A stretch of 64,000 bases of DNA from Allotamlana fucoidanivorans (GTDB taxonomy: Bacteria > Bacteroidota > Bacteroidia > Flavobacteriales > Flavobacteriaceae): contig NZ_VDCS01000011.1 in the NCBI RefSeq assembly GCF_006265225.1, forward strand, positions 1-64,000. Reading direction: 5' to 3'. How positions within the stretch are numbered: position 1 is the first letter of the stretch; every line of letters begins with the position of its first letter. The notes under the pieces were generated by a model, which did no database searches, was not told the DNA's origin, and saw nothing but the letters and a program-made list of their open reading frames with translations. Shown piece after piece: positions 45,991-55,680 of this stretch. The translations under genes were made by a program, and so were the position numbers.

Positions 45991-46022
45991 TCAAAAAATC
46001 CAGCCTTCGCTGGATTTTTTGA
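45991..46022. terminator. Bidirectional terminator
   Basis: TCAAAAAATCCAGC (45991-46004) pairs with GCTGGATTTTTTGA (46009-46022) across a CTTC loop. It ends the esterase operon and the response regulator gene from the other side. Confidence 0.85.
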
Positions 46023-46044
46023 TATCATTTAAAGCAATTATTAC

Positions 46045-46749
46045 TTAATCATTCACTACCAACCTAAAGCCTTCACCATGAATGTTAAGTATTTCTACTT
46101 TCTCGTCTAATTTTAAATATTTACGCAGCTTAGCAATATATACATCCATACTTCTTGACGTGAAGTAATTGTCATCTCGCCATATCTTTGTTAAAGCTAA
46201 TTCTCTTGGCATTAAATCATTTTCATGAAGCGCTAATAAACGTAGTAGTTCATTTTCCTTTGGAGATAGCTTTACTGGATCCCCACCATCAAATCGTAAA
46301 AATCGGAGTTTTGAATTAAGATCAAAACGACCTATCTTAAATTCAAACTGTTTACTATCTGAAATAGTTTCAGTAGCCTTACGCTGAATGATGGCTTTAA
46401 TTTTCATTAACAGCACTTCACTATCAAAAGGTTTATTCAAATAGTCATCAGCCCCAACCTTATACCCTTTCAAAACATCTTCTTTCATGGTTTTAGCAGT
46501 TAAAAAGATAATAGGCACATCTGAATTTTTTTCCCTTATCTCTTTAGCTAAAGTAAAGCCATCCTTATAAGGCATCATGACATCAAGAATACATAAATCA
46601 AAATCATCCTTTCTGAATTTTTCAAAGCCCTCCATACCATTTTTGGCATGAGTTACCTCATAATCATTCATCATTAAGTAATCTTTTAGTACGGTTCCAA
46701 AATTAGGATCGTCTTCTACTAATAATATTCTTTTTTTGAATTCTTCCAT
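46045..46749 (-). CDS. rprY: OmpR-family response regulator (RprY-like)
   Basis: The 234-residue protein has a receiver domain with phospho-acceptor Asp56 (LCILDVMMPYKDG), Thr/Lys switch residues (FLTAKTMKE, LNKPFDSEVLL), and a C-terminal winged-helix domain (about 130-230: ENELLRLLALHENDLMPREL, DVYIAKLRKYLKLD). It resembles Bacteroides RprY. The kinase gene ends two bases before it, so both are one operon. The symbol is by resemblance only. Confidence 0.92.
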   Translation of the reverse strand: MEEFKKRILLVEDDPNFGTVLKDYLMMNDYEVTHAKNGMEGFEKFRKDDFDLCILDVMMPYKDGFTLAKEIREKNSDVPIIFLTAKTMKEDVLKGYKVGADDYLNKPFDSEVLLMKIKAIIQRKATETISDSKQFEFKIGRFDLNSKLRFLRFDGGDPVKLSPKENELLRLLALHENDLMPRELALTKIWRDDNYFTSRSMDVYIAKLRKYLKLDEKVEILNIHGEGFRLVVND

Positions 46750-46751
46750 AA

Positions 46752-48317
46752 CTATGATATTAGCGGAAGTTTTATAATAAATGTACTTCCTTTGTCTTTT
46801 TCTGATTCTACTGATACATGACCTTGATGGTCTTCAACAATACGTTTAACGTAGGCCAATCCTAAACCATGACCCTTCACATTATGAATGTTTCCTGTAT
46901 GTTCTCTATAAAATTTCTCAAAAACTCTTTTGGCAGCAGCTTTACTCATTCCGCTGCCATGATCTTTAACTTTCAATATAATGTTTGTGCCTACATTCTC
47001 TGTATAAACTTCAATCTTTGGCGCTTCTGGCGAATACTTAATAGCATTGTCCAATATATTTACAATAACGTTGGTAAAATGAGTTTCATTCGCTAAAACA
47101 GACGATTTATCTGCATTTAAATAGGTTTTAATATATCCTTTTCTGTCTTCTACAATAAGTTCTACATGCGTAATAGCATCACTTATTAAATCATGCAGTT
47201 TTACTCTATCTTTACTAATATTAAGCTCATTCTTTTCTAACTTAGATATACGCAACACATTTTCAACTTGAGCATGCATTCGTTTATTCTCTTCCTTTAT
47301 CATTGAAAGATAACGAATTACCTTCTCTTTATCATCAATAACCTTAGGATTTTTTATAGCATCAAGAGCAAGATTAATGGTTGCTATTGGTGTCTTAAAT
47401 TCGTGGGTCATATTATTGATAAAATCTGTTTTAATTTGAGCGATTTTACGTTGTTTGATTAATTGATAAAGAGCACTTGAATAGGCAATGATAATAATGG
47501 AAGTAAAAATTACCGAAAGCATAATCATCCCTATCACTCCTGAGAGAATAAACTTTTTATCTCCTGGAAAATTTACTAATAAGCGATAAAGCCCTCTATT
47601 GTTTTCATCTCTAAACAACGACACATCAAACGTTGACTTTGCTTCATTCTCAAAATTATCACTGTGTACTTTGGTTAACAAATCACCATCATACACCGCA
47701 AACTCAAAATCAATATTAATACCGTATTTGTTTAGGCGTTCAGACAATAAGTTTCTTATTTCGTTTTCTGAAACGCGTTTATGCACGGGCTTCCTTTTAG
47801 AAACTTCCTTAAAACTTTTATCAAAACTAAGACGTTGGGCTTCATCAATAGCACCGCTTCTTACTATTTTAGAAATTGGACTTTTTAAATCCTTTTCAGA
47901 ACCTACATCAGTAAAAATTTCGGTTGTTGAATTTCCAATAATATTGTTTATATCTAAACTATCTAAACCAATGTCAAAGAGCGACGAAGACAATTTATAA
48001 TCTTCTTCAAGCACATTACTTTTATAAATAAGCGTTTCTTTGGTACTGTTATTCTTTTGATAAATTAGTAGTTGAGAAACGGCATCTTCATCTGTTTTCT
48101 TTTCTTTATCAAGACTCATATATTCAGCAAAATACTTCTCAGACTCATTGTCTTCAATAGTATTTGCCACATAATTCAATACCGTAAGAACGTTAAATTT
48201 AAAACGGTCTTTTTCGTTGTTTACAGCATCATTTATATAGTAAGCCTGTATGGAAATAATACCGATAAGCGACAAGCTCATGAGTATTATTAACAGGATG
48301 AATTTTCTTTTGCTCAT
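46752..48317 (-). CDS. rprX: Sensor histidine kinase (RprX-like)
   Basis: A 521-residue membrane kinase (ATG at 48317; a TTG just before is probably not the start). It has two transmembrane segments (about 7-27 and 259-281) around a roughly 230-residue periplasmic sensor domain. The HisKA phospho-acceptor histidine is in NNMTHEFKTPIATINLALDA and is followed by an HATPase domain with N box NILDNAIKYSPEAP, G1 KDHGSGMS and G2 GHGLGLAYVK. No HAMP domain is evident. It pairs with the response regulator. Its ATG lies four bases after a -7 box. Confidence 0.92.
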   Translation of the reverse strand: MSKRKFILLIILMSLSLIGIISIQAYYINDAVNNEKDRFKFNVLTVLNYVANTIEDNESEKYFAEYMSLDKEKKTDEDAVSQLLIYQKNNSTKETLIYKSNVLEEDYKLSSSLFDIGLDSLDINNIIGNSTTEIFTDVGSEKDLKSPISKIVRSGAIDEAQRLSFDKSFKEVSKRKPVHKRVSENEIRNLLSERLNKYGINIDFEFAVYDGDLLTKVHSDNFENEAKSTFDVSLFRDENNRGLYRLLVNFPGDKKFILSGVIGMIMLSVIFTSIIIIAYSSALYQLIKQRKIAQIKTDFINNMTHEFKTPIATINLALDAIKNPKVIDDKEKVIRYLSMIKEENKRMHAQVENVLRISKLEKNELNISKDRVKLHDLISDAITHVELIVEDRKGYIKTYLNADKSSVLANETHFTNVIVNILDNAIKYSPEAPKIEVYTENVGTNIILKVKDHGSGMSKAAAKRVFEKFYREHTGNIHNVKGHGLGLAYVKRIVEDHQGHVSVESEKDKGSTFIIKLPLIS

Positions 48318-48321
48318 CAAT

Positions 48322-48391
48322 CAAAATTAACATTTTAACATTTAGCCTCCTGTCCTTTTAACCTAATGTTAACAAAAATGTTAAAATTTAA
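48322..48391. promoter_or_regulatory. Upstream region of the rprXY-like operon with inverted repeats and -7 box
   Basis: On the minus strand TAATTTTG (48329-48322), an exact TAnnTTTG, is four bases before the kinase ATG. Upstream are two imperfect inverted copies of a double AATGTTAA-like unit, TTAACATTTTAACATTTAG at 48327-48345 and CTAATGTTAAC plus AAAAATGTTAA around 48363-48384. They may be binding sites for the response regulator. AT-rich chance similarity cannot be excluded. Confidence 0.35.
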
Positions 48392-48971
48392 TATTTGTAA
48401 TGATTTCCTTATGAATTTGAGCAACTTTCTCTTTAGTCTTTTCAAGATTTATATTTTCAATAACAAAATCAGATCGCTCTATACGGGCTTCATCTGTCCA
48501 TTGATTTCGCATTATAGCTTCTATTCTAGCTACCGAAGTATGATCGCGTTTCAATAAACGCTTTATTCTGGTTTCTTTAGGCGCCGTCACTGTTATCACA
48601 TAATCACATACCTTGTACCCACCATTTTCAAATAGTATAGCAACTTCTTTTATCACATATGGCACATTTTGTTTTGCTATCCATTTCTCAAAATGCCGCG
48701 CCACTCTGGGGTGAATAATTGAATTCATTTTTTCCAGAAAAACCTCATTATTAAAAATAGCATCTGCAAGAAAAGGTCTGTTTAACACCCCTCCTTTATA
48801 GGCTTCTTCACCAAACAACTGAATCAATTTTCGCTTGATAACCTTTGATTGATTCATAAGCTTTTTAGCTTCTATATCTGCAATGTATACGGGAACACCA
48901 AAATCTTCAAAAAGTTTTGCTACTGTGGTTTTACCACTACCAATACCTCCAGTAAGTCCAACAACTATCAT
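48381..48971 (-). CDS. coaE: Dephospho-CoA kinase
   Basis: CoaE phosphorylates the 3' hydroxyl of dephospho-CoA, the last step of coenzyme A synthesis. In the 196-residue protein the P-loop is GLTGGIGSGKTTVAK (5-19), with DADIxA-like YIADIEAKKLM, LIHPRVARHFEKW and ENGGYKVCDYVITV-TAPKETRIKRLLKRD. It overlaps ybbR by four bases. The stop is 60 bases before the kinase gene start. Confidence 0.95.
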   Translation of the reverse strand: MIVVGLTGGIGSGKTTVAKLFEDFGVPVYIADIEAKKLMNQSKVIKRKLIQLFGEEAYKGGVLNRPFLADAIFNNEVFLEKMNSIIHPRVARHFEKWIAKQNVPYVIKEVAILFENGGYKVCDYVITVTAPKETRIKRLLKRDHTSVARIEAIMRNQWTDEARIERSDFVIENINLEKTKEKVAQIHKEIITNIKF

Positions 48972-49927
48972 TTTACAATTATAAATTCTATTTGTTTCTG
49001 ACTCAGTTTTACATTTCTTACCGTTTTAGGTATTTCAACCACCTCTAATTTTAAAAACGCTTGATCTCCTTTTGCATTATTAAAGTCACCGACCACCTTA
49101 AAACTTTTATTTGTGACACTCTTGAAGTTTGACAAACTTACATAGTAAGATACTGAAATATCCTTTGGAAAATATTTAACCTTCACACCATTGGGTACAT
49201 TTATTAAAGTTACAGGAACTTTTACAGCACCTTCGGTAAACTTTTCTACTCCAGCTTTTATAACCACCTTTTTGTGAGAGAATTTTAAATCAGGTTGATT
49301 TTGTGGTAAATTAATAGCCACAGGTTGTGAGATATGGCTTCTAACATCCTTCAACACCAATGGTTCTGTTTCTAAAAAACTAAACGAAGACACCAGAGCT
49401 TTAGGCCCAATAATCACAATAGAGTCTGGTTCTGAAACCATATTTGAAGCCTTATCATAACCTGGACTAAAAGCAATTTGTGTGTTTATCTTTACTGGTA
49501 ATTTTTTAACCTGATTCACATCAAATTTGAAGGTCAATTTTTCTGGATTTATATTAAGCAACTCCACAGCCTTATCAAACTGCGTATTATTTAGATATGC
49601 CTTCGATTTACTATAAACAAAAAAGCTACCTTCTTTATACACATCTTTTTTAAAATCTACTTTTATTTTAGGTTTAGAAAAATAATAACTAAGCCATTTA
49701 AACCCATGTGTTTTAAGGGTAATATTCACTTTTGCTGTATCGTTTAAAATGACATACTCCTGCGGGACATGCATTTTCTGAATGGCAAAAGGAATGGTAT
49801 TTGTATATTCCTTTGAAAGCTTGGTGAAAATTAAAATGACAAATGCCAATACAAAAAACAAAAGAAAAACATTTATTTTTCTGTTTTTAATAGAAGCGAT
49901 TAATAATGATCTTAATTGTTTTATCAT
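48968..49927 (-). CDS. YbbR-like domain protein, membrane-anchored
   Basis: The 319-residue protein has one N-terminal transmembrane segment (KINVFLLFFVLAFVILIFTK, about 18-37) and then two or three YbbR-type beta domains (IPFAIQKMHVPQEYVI, LPVKINTQIAFSPGYD, EPLVLKDVRSHISQPVAINL, AVKVPVTLINVPNGVKVKYF). YbbR domains are extracytoplasmic and their role is unclear; in Firmicutes they regulate c-di-AMP synthase. It sits between a glycosyltransferase and coaE, with four-base overlaps at both ends, so translation is coupled. Confidence 0.88.
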   Translation of the reverse strand: MIKQLRSLLIASIKNRKINVFLLFFVLAFVILIFTKLSKEYTNTIPFAIQKMHVPQEYVILNDTAKVNITLKTHGFKWLSYYFSKPKIKVDFKKDVYKEGSFFVYSKSKAYLNNTQFDKAVELLNINPEKLTFKFDVNQVKKLPVKINTQIAFSPGYDKASNMVSEPDSIVIIGPKALVSSFSFLETEPLVLKDVRSHISQPVAINLPQNQPDLKFSHKKVVIKAGVEKFTEGAVKVPVTLINVPNGVKVKYFPKDISVSYYVSLSNFKSVTNKSFKVVGDFNNAKGDQAFLKLEVVEIPKTVRNVKLSQKQIEFIIVK

Positions 49928-50931
49928 GGGGCTTCAAAAAATAACTTAGGAAAGTATACTTCAGGCGCTCTTTTACATATAAAAACCACTATGGTAGACT
50001 TCAAAAACCCTATACCATAGCCAAAAAATTGAATAATAATAGCAGGAATAACTAACAAGGCTACCTTAACGTTTTTCTCACTAATAAACCCTAAAACAAA
50101 AGCCATTAAAAAATATAGTACATATAAAAAAATAGGCCATTTTATATCTAACCCCAATAACACTATAGAAGCTATGAGCCCCAAACTAAAACATGTAGGA
50201 AACCAATAGGTTATTTTTTTTGTTGACGGATGCCATTTATTTAAAATAGGGCGTACCAAACCAAACTTGTTCACTTGCTTGTAAAATGTTTGCCATGAAA
50301 TTCTACGTTTGTGATACACAAAAACTTTTGAGATTAACTTGGTTCTATAACCCAAATCCCATAGTCTAATTGATAAATCGGGGTCTTCACCAGGGTGTAT
50401 TCGTCCAAAACCTCCTGAGGCTTCAAAGGCTTTTTTTGATAAGCCCATATTAAAACTCCTTGGCTGAAACGTATCTAAATGCTTTTTACCCCCTCTTATT
50501 CCGCCCGTTGTTAGAAAAGAGGTCATTGAAAAATTTACAGCCTTTTGCAAATTGGTAAATGAATGATGTGCCGCATCTGGTCCACCAAAACAATCTACAT
50601 AATCCTCGTTTAAACTCCTTTTTACTTCAGTTAAATACTGTGGTGGCAAAATACAATCAGAATCTAAAATGATAAAATAATTGCCTTTTGCTTTTCTCAT
50701 ACCATAGTTTCTAGAATCTCCAGGACCTGAATTTTCTTTAAAGTAGTATGACACATGTAATGTGTCATTAAAAGCCTCAACGATTGATTTTGAAGGCAAT
50801 GTAGAGCCATCTTCAACAATTACAATTTCAAACTCCTTTTTACCTTCAAGCTCCATAAAACTCTCTAAAAGTTCTTGAACTTCGTCTGGCCGGTTGTACA
50901 CGGGAATGATAAATGAAAACTGCAATGCCAT
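49924..50931 (-). CDS. Family 2 glycosyltransferase with membrane C-terminus
   Basis: The 335-residue enzyme has a GT-A domain (FSFIIPVYNRPDEVQELLES, IVEDGS, YFIILDSDCILPPQYL with DSD, and GGFGRIHPGEDPDLSIRLWD) and about three transmembrane segments from residue 237 on. It likely works on a lipid-linked sugar at the inner membrane; substrate unknown. It leads the ybbR-coaE set and overlaps ybbR by four bases. Confidence 0.88.
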   Translation of the reverse strand: MALQFSFIIPVYNRPDEVQELLESFMELEGKKEFEIVIVEDGSTLPSKSIVEAFNDTLHVSYYFKENSGPGDSRNYGMRKAKGNYFIILDSDCILPPQYLTEVKRSLNEDYVDCFGGPDAAHHSFTNLQKAVNFSMTSFLTTGGIRGGKKHLDTFQPRSFNMGLSKKAFEASGGFGRIHPGEDPDLSIRLWDLGYRTKLISKVFVYHKRRISWQTFYKQVNKFGLVRPILNKWHPSTKKITYWFPTCFSLGLIASIVLLGLDIKWPIFLYVLYFLMAFVLGFISEKNVKVALLVIPAIIIQFFGYGIGFLKSTIVVFICKRAPEVYFPKLFFEAP

Positions 50932-50950
50932 AACACAAATGTAATGAAAA

Positions 50951-50972
50951 AGCCACCGTTTTTACGGTGGCT
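50951..50972 (-). terminator. Terminator downstream of fabI
   Basis: A 9-bp GC-rich stem, AGCCACCGT with ACGGTGGCT around TTTT, is followed on the minus strand by TTTTTC. It lies 22 bases past the fabI stop. Confidence 0.8.
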
Positions 50973-50994
50973 CAATCTGTATATTTTATCTTAA

Positions 50995-51813
50995 TTATTC
51001 TTCGTCTCCAACAAAAGCAGACATCACAGCATCACTCACACCCATATTACTAAAACCTCCATCATTATAAAGGTTTTGAAGTGTTACGCGTTTTGTTAAA
51101 TCACTGAATAATGTCACAGTATAATTAGCACAATCTAAAGCCGTTGCATTTCCTAGTGGAGACATTTTTTCTGCATAAGATATAAAACCATCAAATCCTT
51201 TTACACCACTTCCTGCCGTTGTTGGTGTAGGAGATTGTGAAATAGTATTTACTCTTACTTTTTTATCTCTTCCAAAGAAATATCCAAAACTACGCGCAAT
51301 GCTTTCTAAATATGCCTTATTATCAGCCATATCATTATAGTCAGGGAACACACGTTGCGCAGCCATATAACTCAACGCAACAATACTTCCCCATTCATTC
51401 ATGGCATCTTGCTTGTAAAGCACTTGCATAACTTTATGAAAAGACATGGCAGAAACATCTGTTCCTTTCTGAGTCCAATCATAATTTTGATCTGTATAAT
51501 GTCTTCCTTTTCTAACATTAATAGACATACCTATAGAATGTAATACAAAATCAATTTTACCTCCCAATATTTCCACGGACTTTTCAACTAGATTTTGTAA
51601 ATCTTCCAATGATGTGGCATCAGCTGGAATAATTTGAGAACCTGTTTTTTCGGCAAGTTCATTAATTTGCCCCATACGCATGGCAACAGGTGCGTTAGTT
51701 AACACAAACTGTCCACCTTCTTCATGAACACGTTCGGCAGTTTTCCAAGCAATTGAATTTGAATCTAATGCTCCAAAAATGATTCCTCTTTTTCCTTTTA
51801 ATAAGTTATACAT
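50995..51813 (-). CDS. fabI: Enoyl-[acyl-carrier-protein] reductase (NADH), FabI
   Basis: FabI reduces enoyl-ACP in the last step of each fatty acid elongation round. The 272 residues have the SDR form with the FabI-type cofactor motif GIIFGALDSNSIAWKTAE, the catalytic tyrosine-lysine pair YNDMADNK (Y-x6-K) and RVNTISQSPTPTTAGSG near the substrate loop. It has its own exact -7 box and terminator, and lies downstream of recN. Confidence 0.95.
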   Translation of the reverse strand: MYNLLKGKRGIIFGALDSNSIAWKTAERVHEEGGQFVLTNAPVAMRMGQINELAEKTGSQIIPADATSLEDLQNLVEKSVEILGGKIDFVLHSIGMSINVRKGRHYTDQNYDWTQKGTDVSAMSFHKVMQVLYKQDAMNEWGSIVALSYMAAQRVFPDYNDMADNKAYLESIARSFGYFFGRDKKVRVNTISQSPTPTTAGSGVKGFDGFISYAEKMSPLGNATALDCANYTVTLFSDLTKRVTLQNLYNDGGFSNMGVSDAVMSAFVGDEE

Positions 51814-51851
51814 GTATATTGAATTTGTATTTTAATTGGTTATTCAGCGCA

Positions 51852-51859
51852 CAAAGATA
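51852..51859 (-). promoter_or_regulatory. -7 box for fabI
   Basis: TATCTTTG on the minus strand (within GTATCTTTGTGC, as for mnmA) lies about 38 bases before the fabI ATG. The -33 element is unclear. Confidence 0.5.
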
Positions 51860-51863
51860 CTAA

Positions 51864-53516
51864 TTAATTGAGTAATTCTTTTGCATGTGCTATAGCTGAA
51901 GTTGACACCTCTTTTCCTCCAAGCATTTGAGCGATTTCAACGATACGTTCATCATGGTTCAATTTACGCAAATTGGTTTGCGTTATATCATCAACATCTT
52001 TTTTATAAACCTTGAAATGCGAGTGTCCTTTGGCTGCAATTTGCGGTAAATGCGTAATAGAAAACACCTGCATGGTTTTACTCATTTGCAACATAATATC
52101 ACCCATTTTATTTGATATTTCACCCGAAACCCCTGTATCAATCTCATCAAACATAATGGTAGGAAGCTGAATATACTGAGCTAACACCGACTTAATAGCC
52201 AGCATGATTCTAGATAATTCACCACCTGAAGCCGCTTTTTTCAATTCGTTAAAATGCCCCCCTTTATTGGCTGAAAACAAAAACGTTAAATTATCTTTCC
52301 CGTTAGCATAGAAGGTGTCACTCTTAGTAATATCTATATGAAATTGGGCATTTGGCATCCCTAAATTACTTAAAACAGACTCCAATTGTTGTTTTAAATT
52401 AGGTACCACCTCTAAGCGCTTCTTATGAATATTATCCGATAATTCATTTAGTTCTGTTTCTTTTAAACAAATTTCTAGGGTTTTCTTTTCAATATTTTCA
52501 TCTAAATGTTGCGTTTCAAAAACCTTTTCTTCTAGTTTTAATTTAACTTCAATCAACTCTGAAACATTCGACGCTACATGTTTTTGCATTAAATTATGCA
52601 ATATTTTAAGCTTAGTATCAACTTGCTCTAAACGTATCGGATCGGCATCTAAGCCCTCTTGTAAATCATGTACTTCACTAAACAAATCATCTAACTCGAT
52701 AAAACTACTATTAACTCTTTCATAAAGCTCCTGATACTTTGATGATACCCCAGAAAGCTTTTGAAAAACCTGTTTTAAATGATTTAACGAAGTGATTATT
52801 CCAATTTGTTCATCTTCTAGTAAATGATGAGCTCCCGCCAAAAGCTCTTTGATTTGCTCAACATTATTTAAGGTTTCAAATTCTTCTTCGAGTGCTTCTT
52901 CTTCTCCTTCCACCAATTGAGCTTCAACTAATTCATTTAATAGAAACGAATTATAATCGTATTCTTTAAGTGCTTCAGCCTTAAACAATTCCAATTCTTT
53001 CAAGGCCGTTTGTAACCTTTTAAAACGTTTAAGTTCAGCTTGATATATTTCTAAATCCAGACCATTATCTGCTAAAGCATCAATGATTTGAAACTGAGAG
53101 TCTTGATTGGTTAATTGTAATGTTTGATGTTGCGAATGAATATCTATTAAACGTTCTCCCAAAACCTGTAAACCTGATAAATTTACTGGCGAATCATTAA
53201 CAAATGCCCTTGATTTCCCCGAAGGTAAAATTTCTCTTCTTATAATAGTAAAGTCATCATAATCAAAACCCATATCTTTAAAAAGGGACTGCAATTTGTA
53301 ACCAGAAACATTAAAAACGGCCTCAATGATACATTTTTGGGTAGCATCTTTCAAGCTACTTAAATCTGCCCGTTTTCCTAAAATTAATGACAAGCCCCCT
53401 AATAGAATAGATTTCCCTGCTCCAGTTTCACCTGTTATAATTGAAAATCCATTATTAAAATCTACTTGAAGTTGATCAATTAATGCATAATTTTTTATTG
53501 ATAGTGATGCTAACAC
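51864..53516 (-). CDS. recN: DNA repair protein RecN
   Basis: An SMC-like ATPase that acts at double-strand breaks. The 550-residue protein has the N-terminal Walker A GETGAGKSILLGGL, RRExLxSGKSRAFVNDSPVN, long coiled coils around residues 150-370 (LQTALKELELFKAEALKEYD, ELIEVKLKLEEKVFETQHLD) and C-terminal signature ASGGELSRIMLAIK plus Walker B IMFDEIDTGVSG. The start is a GTG (53516), giving MLASLSIKNYALI, the expected N-terminus. Confidence 0.96.
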   Translation of the reverse strand: MLASLSIKNYALIDQLQVDFNNGFSIITGETGAGKSILLGGLSLILGKRADLSSLKDATQKCIIEAVFNVSGYKLQSLFKDMGFDYDDFTIIRREILPSGKSRAFVNDSPVNLSGLQVLGERLIDIHSQHQTLQLTNQDSQFQIIDALADNGLDLEIYQAELKRFKRLQTALKELELFKAEALKEYDYNSFLLNELVEAQLVEGEEEALEEEFETLNNVEQIKELLAGAHHLLEDEQIGIITSLNHLKQVFQKLSGVSSKYQELYERVNSSFIELDDLFSEVHDLQEGLDADPIRLEQVDTKLKILHNLMQKHVASNVSELIEVKLKLEEKVFETQHLDENIEKKTLEICLKETELNELSDNIHKKRLEVVPNLKQQLESVLSNLGMPNAQFHIDITKSDTFYANGKDNLTFLFSANKGGHFNELKKAASGGELSRIMLAIKSVLAQYIQLPTIMFDEIDTGVSGEISNKMGDIMLQMSKTMQVFSITHLPQIAAKGHSHFKVYKKDVDDITQTNLRKLNHDERIVEIAQMLGGKEVSTSAIAHAKELLN

Positions 53517-53582
53517 AGTGATTTATTGGGTTAAATTTAAAACTTAAATATAGGTGTAAAACCGTTTTAAAACAAGGCTGAT

Positions 53583-54470
53583 TTAAAACCTTATACTTTG
53601 CCACTTTGTACTATACATGGGCGCCACTTTTTGAAGAGCGTCTTTTACGCTAGCTATATTTACCTGAGGGCCTCCAGAGAAAATTTGTTCAATTTCATCA
53701 GACTTAGCATCAAAAAAAGTACGTAACAAAAAGGAGTTTGGTCTTCTGCTATTCATAGGTAAAAACATTTTTATAGCTTCTGCTATTTCTGTTTTACCTG
53801 TTTTTACATCACTACTCATCACATCTAAACCTTTTCTGTGATAATTGTAAAGCACCGCCCTATATTCTTTAAAGGTTGGAGAAAGCACATTATCTATCAG
53901 TGCAAACCTACTTTGTAAACCATCTTCTACTTTCCAGCCTTTATAATTCCCTTGCTGGGAAAAATTAGTAATTATTTGCGCTTGTTTATAATATTCATCA
54001 CCTCCTTTTTCTGAAAATGTATCGGCATCTAAGGCTAATATCATATACACATGAAACGCTAACACGGATATTAAATTAGATTCAAATTGGGTAGGATTGT
54101 ATATAAGGTTTTGAAACTCTAAATACCTAAAATTAAAATCTTTATCATTAAAATTATAAATAGGTGTACTAAATGATGATTCGAAAACAGGTCTTGACGA
54201 TTGAACTTGCAAAGCGGCCTGAAACGATTCTCCACTATAGTTATTTACATTAATAACCATAGTGCAATTAATACGCTCCTGAGTTTTGAATGTTTTATCT
54301 GTCCATTTTGTATTGTTAACAAACTCCGTAATTTGCTTTTCAAGTGTTTTGAAAATAGGAAAATTTTCATTCCCAGTTTGCTGAGCATTAACAACCACAT
54401 TGCAATTCAACTCTTGTGAAAAACCTTTAATGGTTAAGCAGCATACTATTAAAACTAAAATGTTACGCAT
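53583..54470 (-). CDS. DUF4835 exported protein
   Basis: A 295-residue exported protein (signal RNILVLIVCCLTIKGFSQ) of the DUF4835 family, always close to coaBC and recN in Bacteroidota. Features are FPIFKTLEKQITEFVNNTKW, YNPTQFESNLISVLAFHVYM and SSRPVFESSFSTPIYNFNDK. No function is known; the neighbours (coaBC, rpoZ, bamD) suggest an envelope assembly role. Its start overlaps the coaBC end by eight bases. Confidence 0.9.
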   Translation of the reverse strand: MRNILVLIVCCLTIKGFSQELNCNVVVNAQQTGNENFPIFKTLEKQITEFVNNTKWTDKTFKTQERINCTMVINVNNYSGESFQAALQVQSSRPVFESSFSTPIYNFNDKDFNFRYLEFQNLIYNPTQFESNLISVLAFHVYMILALDADTFSEKGGDEYYKQAQIITNFSQQGNYKGWKVEDGLQSRFALIDNVLSPTFKEYRAVLYNYHRKGLDVMSSDVKTGKTEIAEAIKMFLPMNSRRPNSFLLRTFFDAKSDEIEQIFSGGPQVNIASVKDALQKVAPMYSTKWQSIRF

Positions 54471-55674
54471 TAATTTCTAACATAATTTTGTTAAGCAAAT
54501 CTGAAGCTACCTCCGTTTTAGACTTCAATTGATGTGCGGTCACCACCTCTTGATCATCAATAAAAGTAACTTTATTGGTATCGGTTTTAAATCCAGCCCC
54601 TTTATCATTCAACGAATTTAAAACAATTAAATTTAAATTCTTCTTTTTAAGTTTTTCTTTAGCATGTTTTAATTCGTTGTTGGTTTCTAAAGCAAAACCT
54701 ACCAGATACTGCTTTGTTTTAATAGCTCCCAATGACGCCAATATATCTTTAGTTTTACTTAATTCTATTATTAACGTATCTGAAGCCTTTTTTATTTTTT
54801 GCACAGCTACTTCTTTTGGTGTAAAATCTGCTACGGCAGCCGATAATATAGCAATATCACATGCTTCAAAGTACTTATGAACCTCATCATACATGTTTTG
54901 AGCACTTACCACTGGAACAACAGTAACTAGAGCATGATTTAAACTTTCATGTGTAGGCCCACTTACCAAAACAACCTGTGCTCCTAAATTTGCAGCAACT
55001 TTGGCAATCTCAAACCCCATTTTCCCACTGGAATGATTCCCAATAAAACGCACCGGATCTATCGCTTCATAAGTTGGTCCTGCTGTAATTAAAACTGTTT
55101 TATCTTTTAGTGGCAGTTTATTTAAAATATCCTGCTCCAGAAAACACACAATATCCTCTGGTTCAGCCATTCGGCCTTCACCAACTAACCCACTGGCTAA
55201 TTCTCCACTGGTAGCAGGAATCATAACATGCCCAAAAGCGTTGAGTTTTTCAAACGATTTGATGGTTGAAGGATGCTTGTACATATCCAAATCCATAGCT
55301 GGTGCGTAATAAATTGGACATTTAGCCGATAAATATGTAGCTAATAACAGATTATCACAAACCCCATTAGCCATTTTACTCATGGTATTTGCTGTTGCTG
55401 GTGCTACTACAAACAAATCGGCCCACAACCCTAAATCTACATGACTATTCCAAACAGCATTATCATCTGATTCATCTGTAAAAGAAGAATATACTGGATT
55501 TTTTGAAAGCGTTGATAACGTTAAGGGTGTTATAAAATCTTTTGAAGATGGCGTCATGACTACTTTTACATGTGCACCAGATTTTACAAACAGCCTTACT
55601 AATGAAGCAGTTTTATAAGCGGCAATACCACCAGTAATACCTAACAGGATGTTCTTACCGCTTAATATACTCAT
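54463..55674 (-). CDS. coaBC: Bifunctional phosphopantothenoylcysteine decarboxylase/synthase CoaBC
   Basis: CoaBC makes phosphopantetheine in CoA synthesis. The CoaC flavin domain (about 1-175) has LLGITGGIAAYK, catalytic His78 in NSHVDLGLWAD and PAMDLDMY, where the usual PAMN asparagine is aspartate. The CoaB domain (about 188-403) has ITAGPTYEAIDPVRFIGNHS then SGKMG and the Lys in IKKASDTLIIELSKTKDIL. A Cys near residue 156 lies in VCFLEQ. The Asn-to-Asp change may be usual in Bacteroidota but I cannot check. Confidence 0.95.
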   Translation of the reverse strand: MSILSGKNILLGITGGIAAYKTASLVRLFVKSGAHVKVVMTPSSKDFITPLTLSTLSKNPVYSSFTDESDDNAVWNSHVDLGLWADLFVVAPATANTMSKMANGVCDNLLLATYLSAKCPIYYAPAMDLDMYKHPSTIKSFEKLNAFGHVMIPATSGELASGLVGEGRMAEPEDIVCFLEQDILNKLPLKDKTVLITAGPTYEAIDPVRFIGNHSSGKMGFEIAKVAANLGAQVVLVSGPTHESLNHALVTVVPVVSAQNMYDEVHKYFEACDIAILSAAVADFTPKEVAVQKIKKASDTLIIELSKTKDILASLGAIKTKQYLVGFALETNNELKHAKEKLKKKNLNLIVLNSLNDKGAGFKTDTNKVTFIDDQEVVTAHQLKSKTEVASDLLNKIMLEINA

Positions 55675-55680
55675 AAGAAA

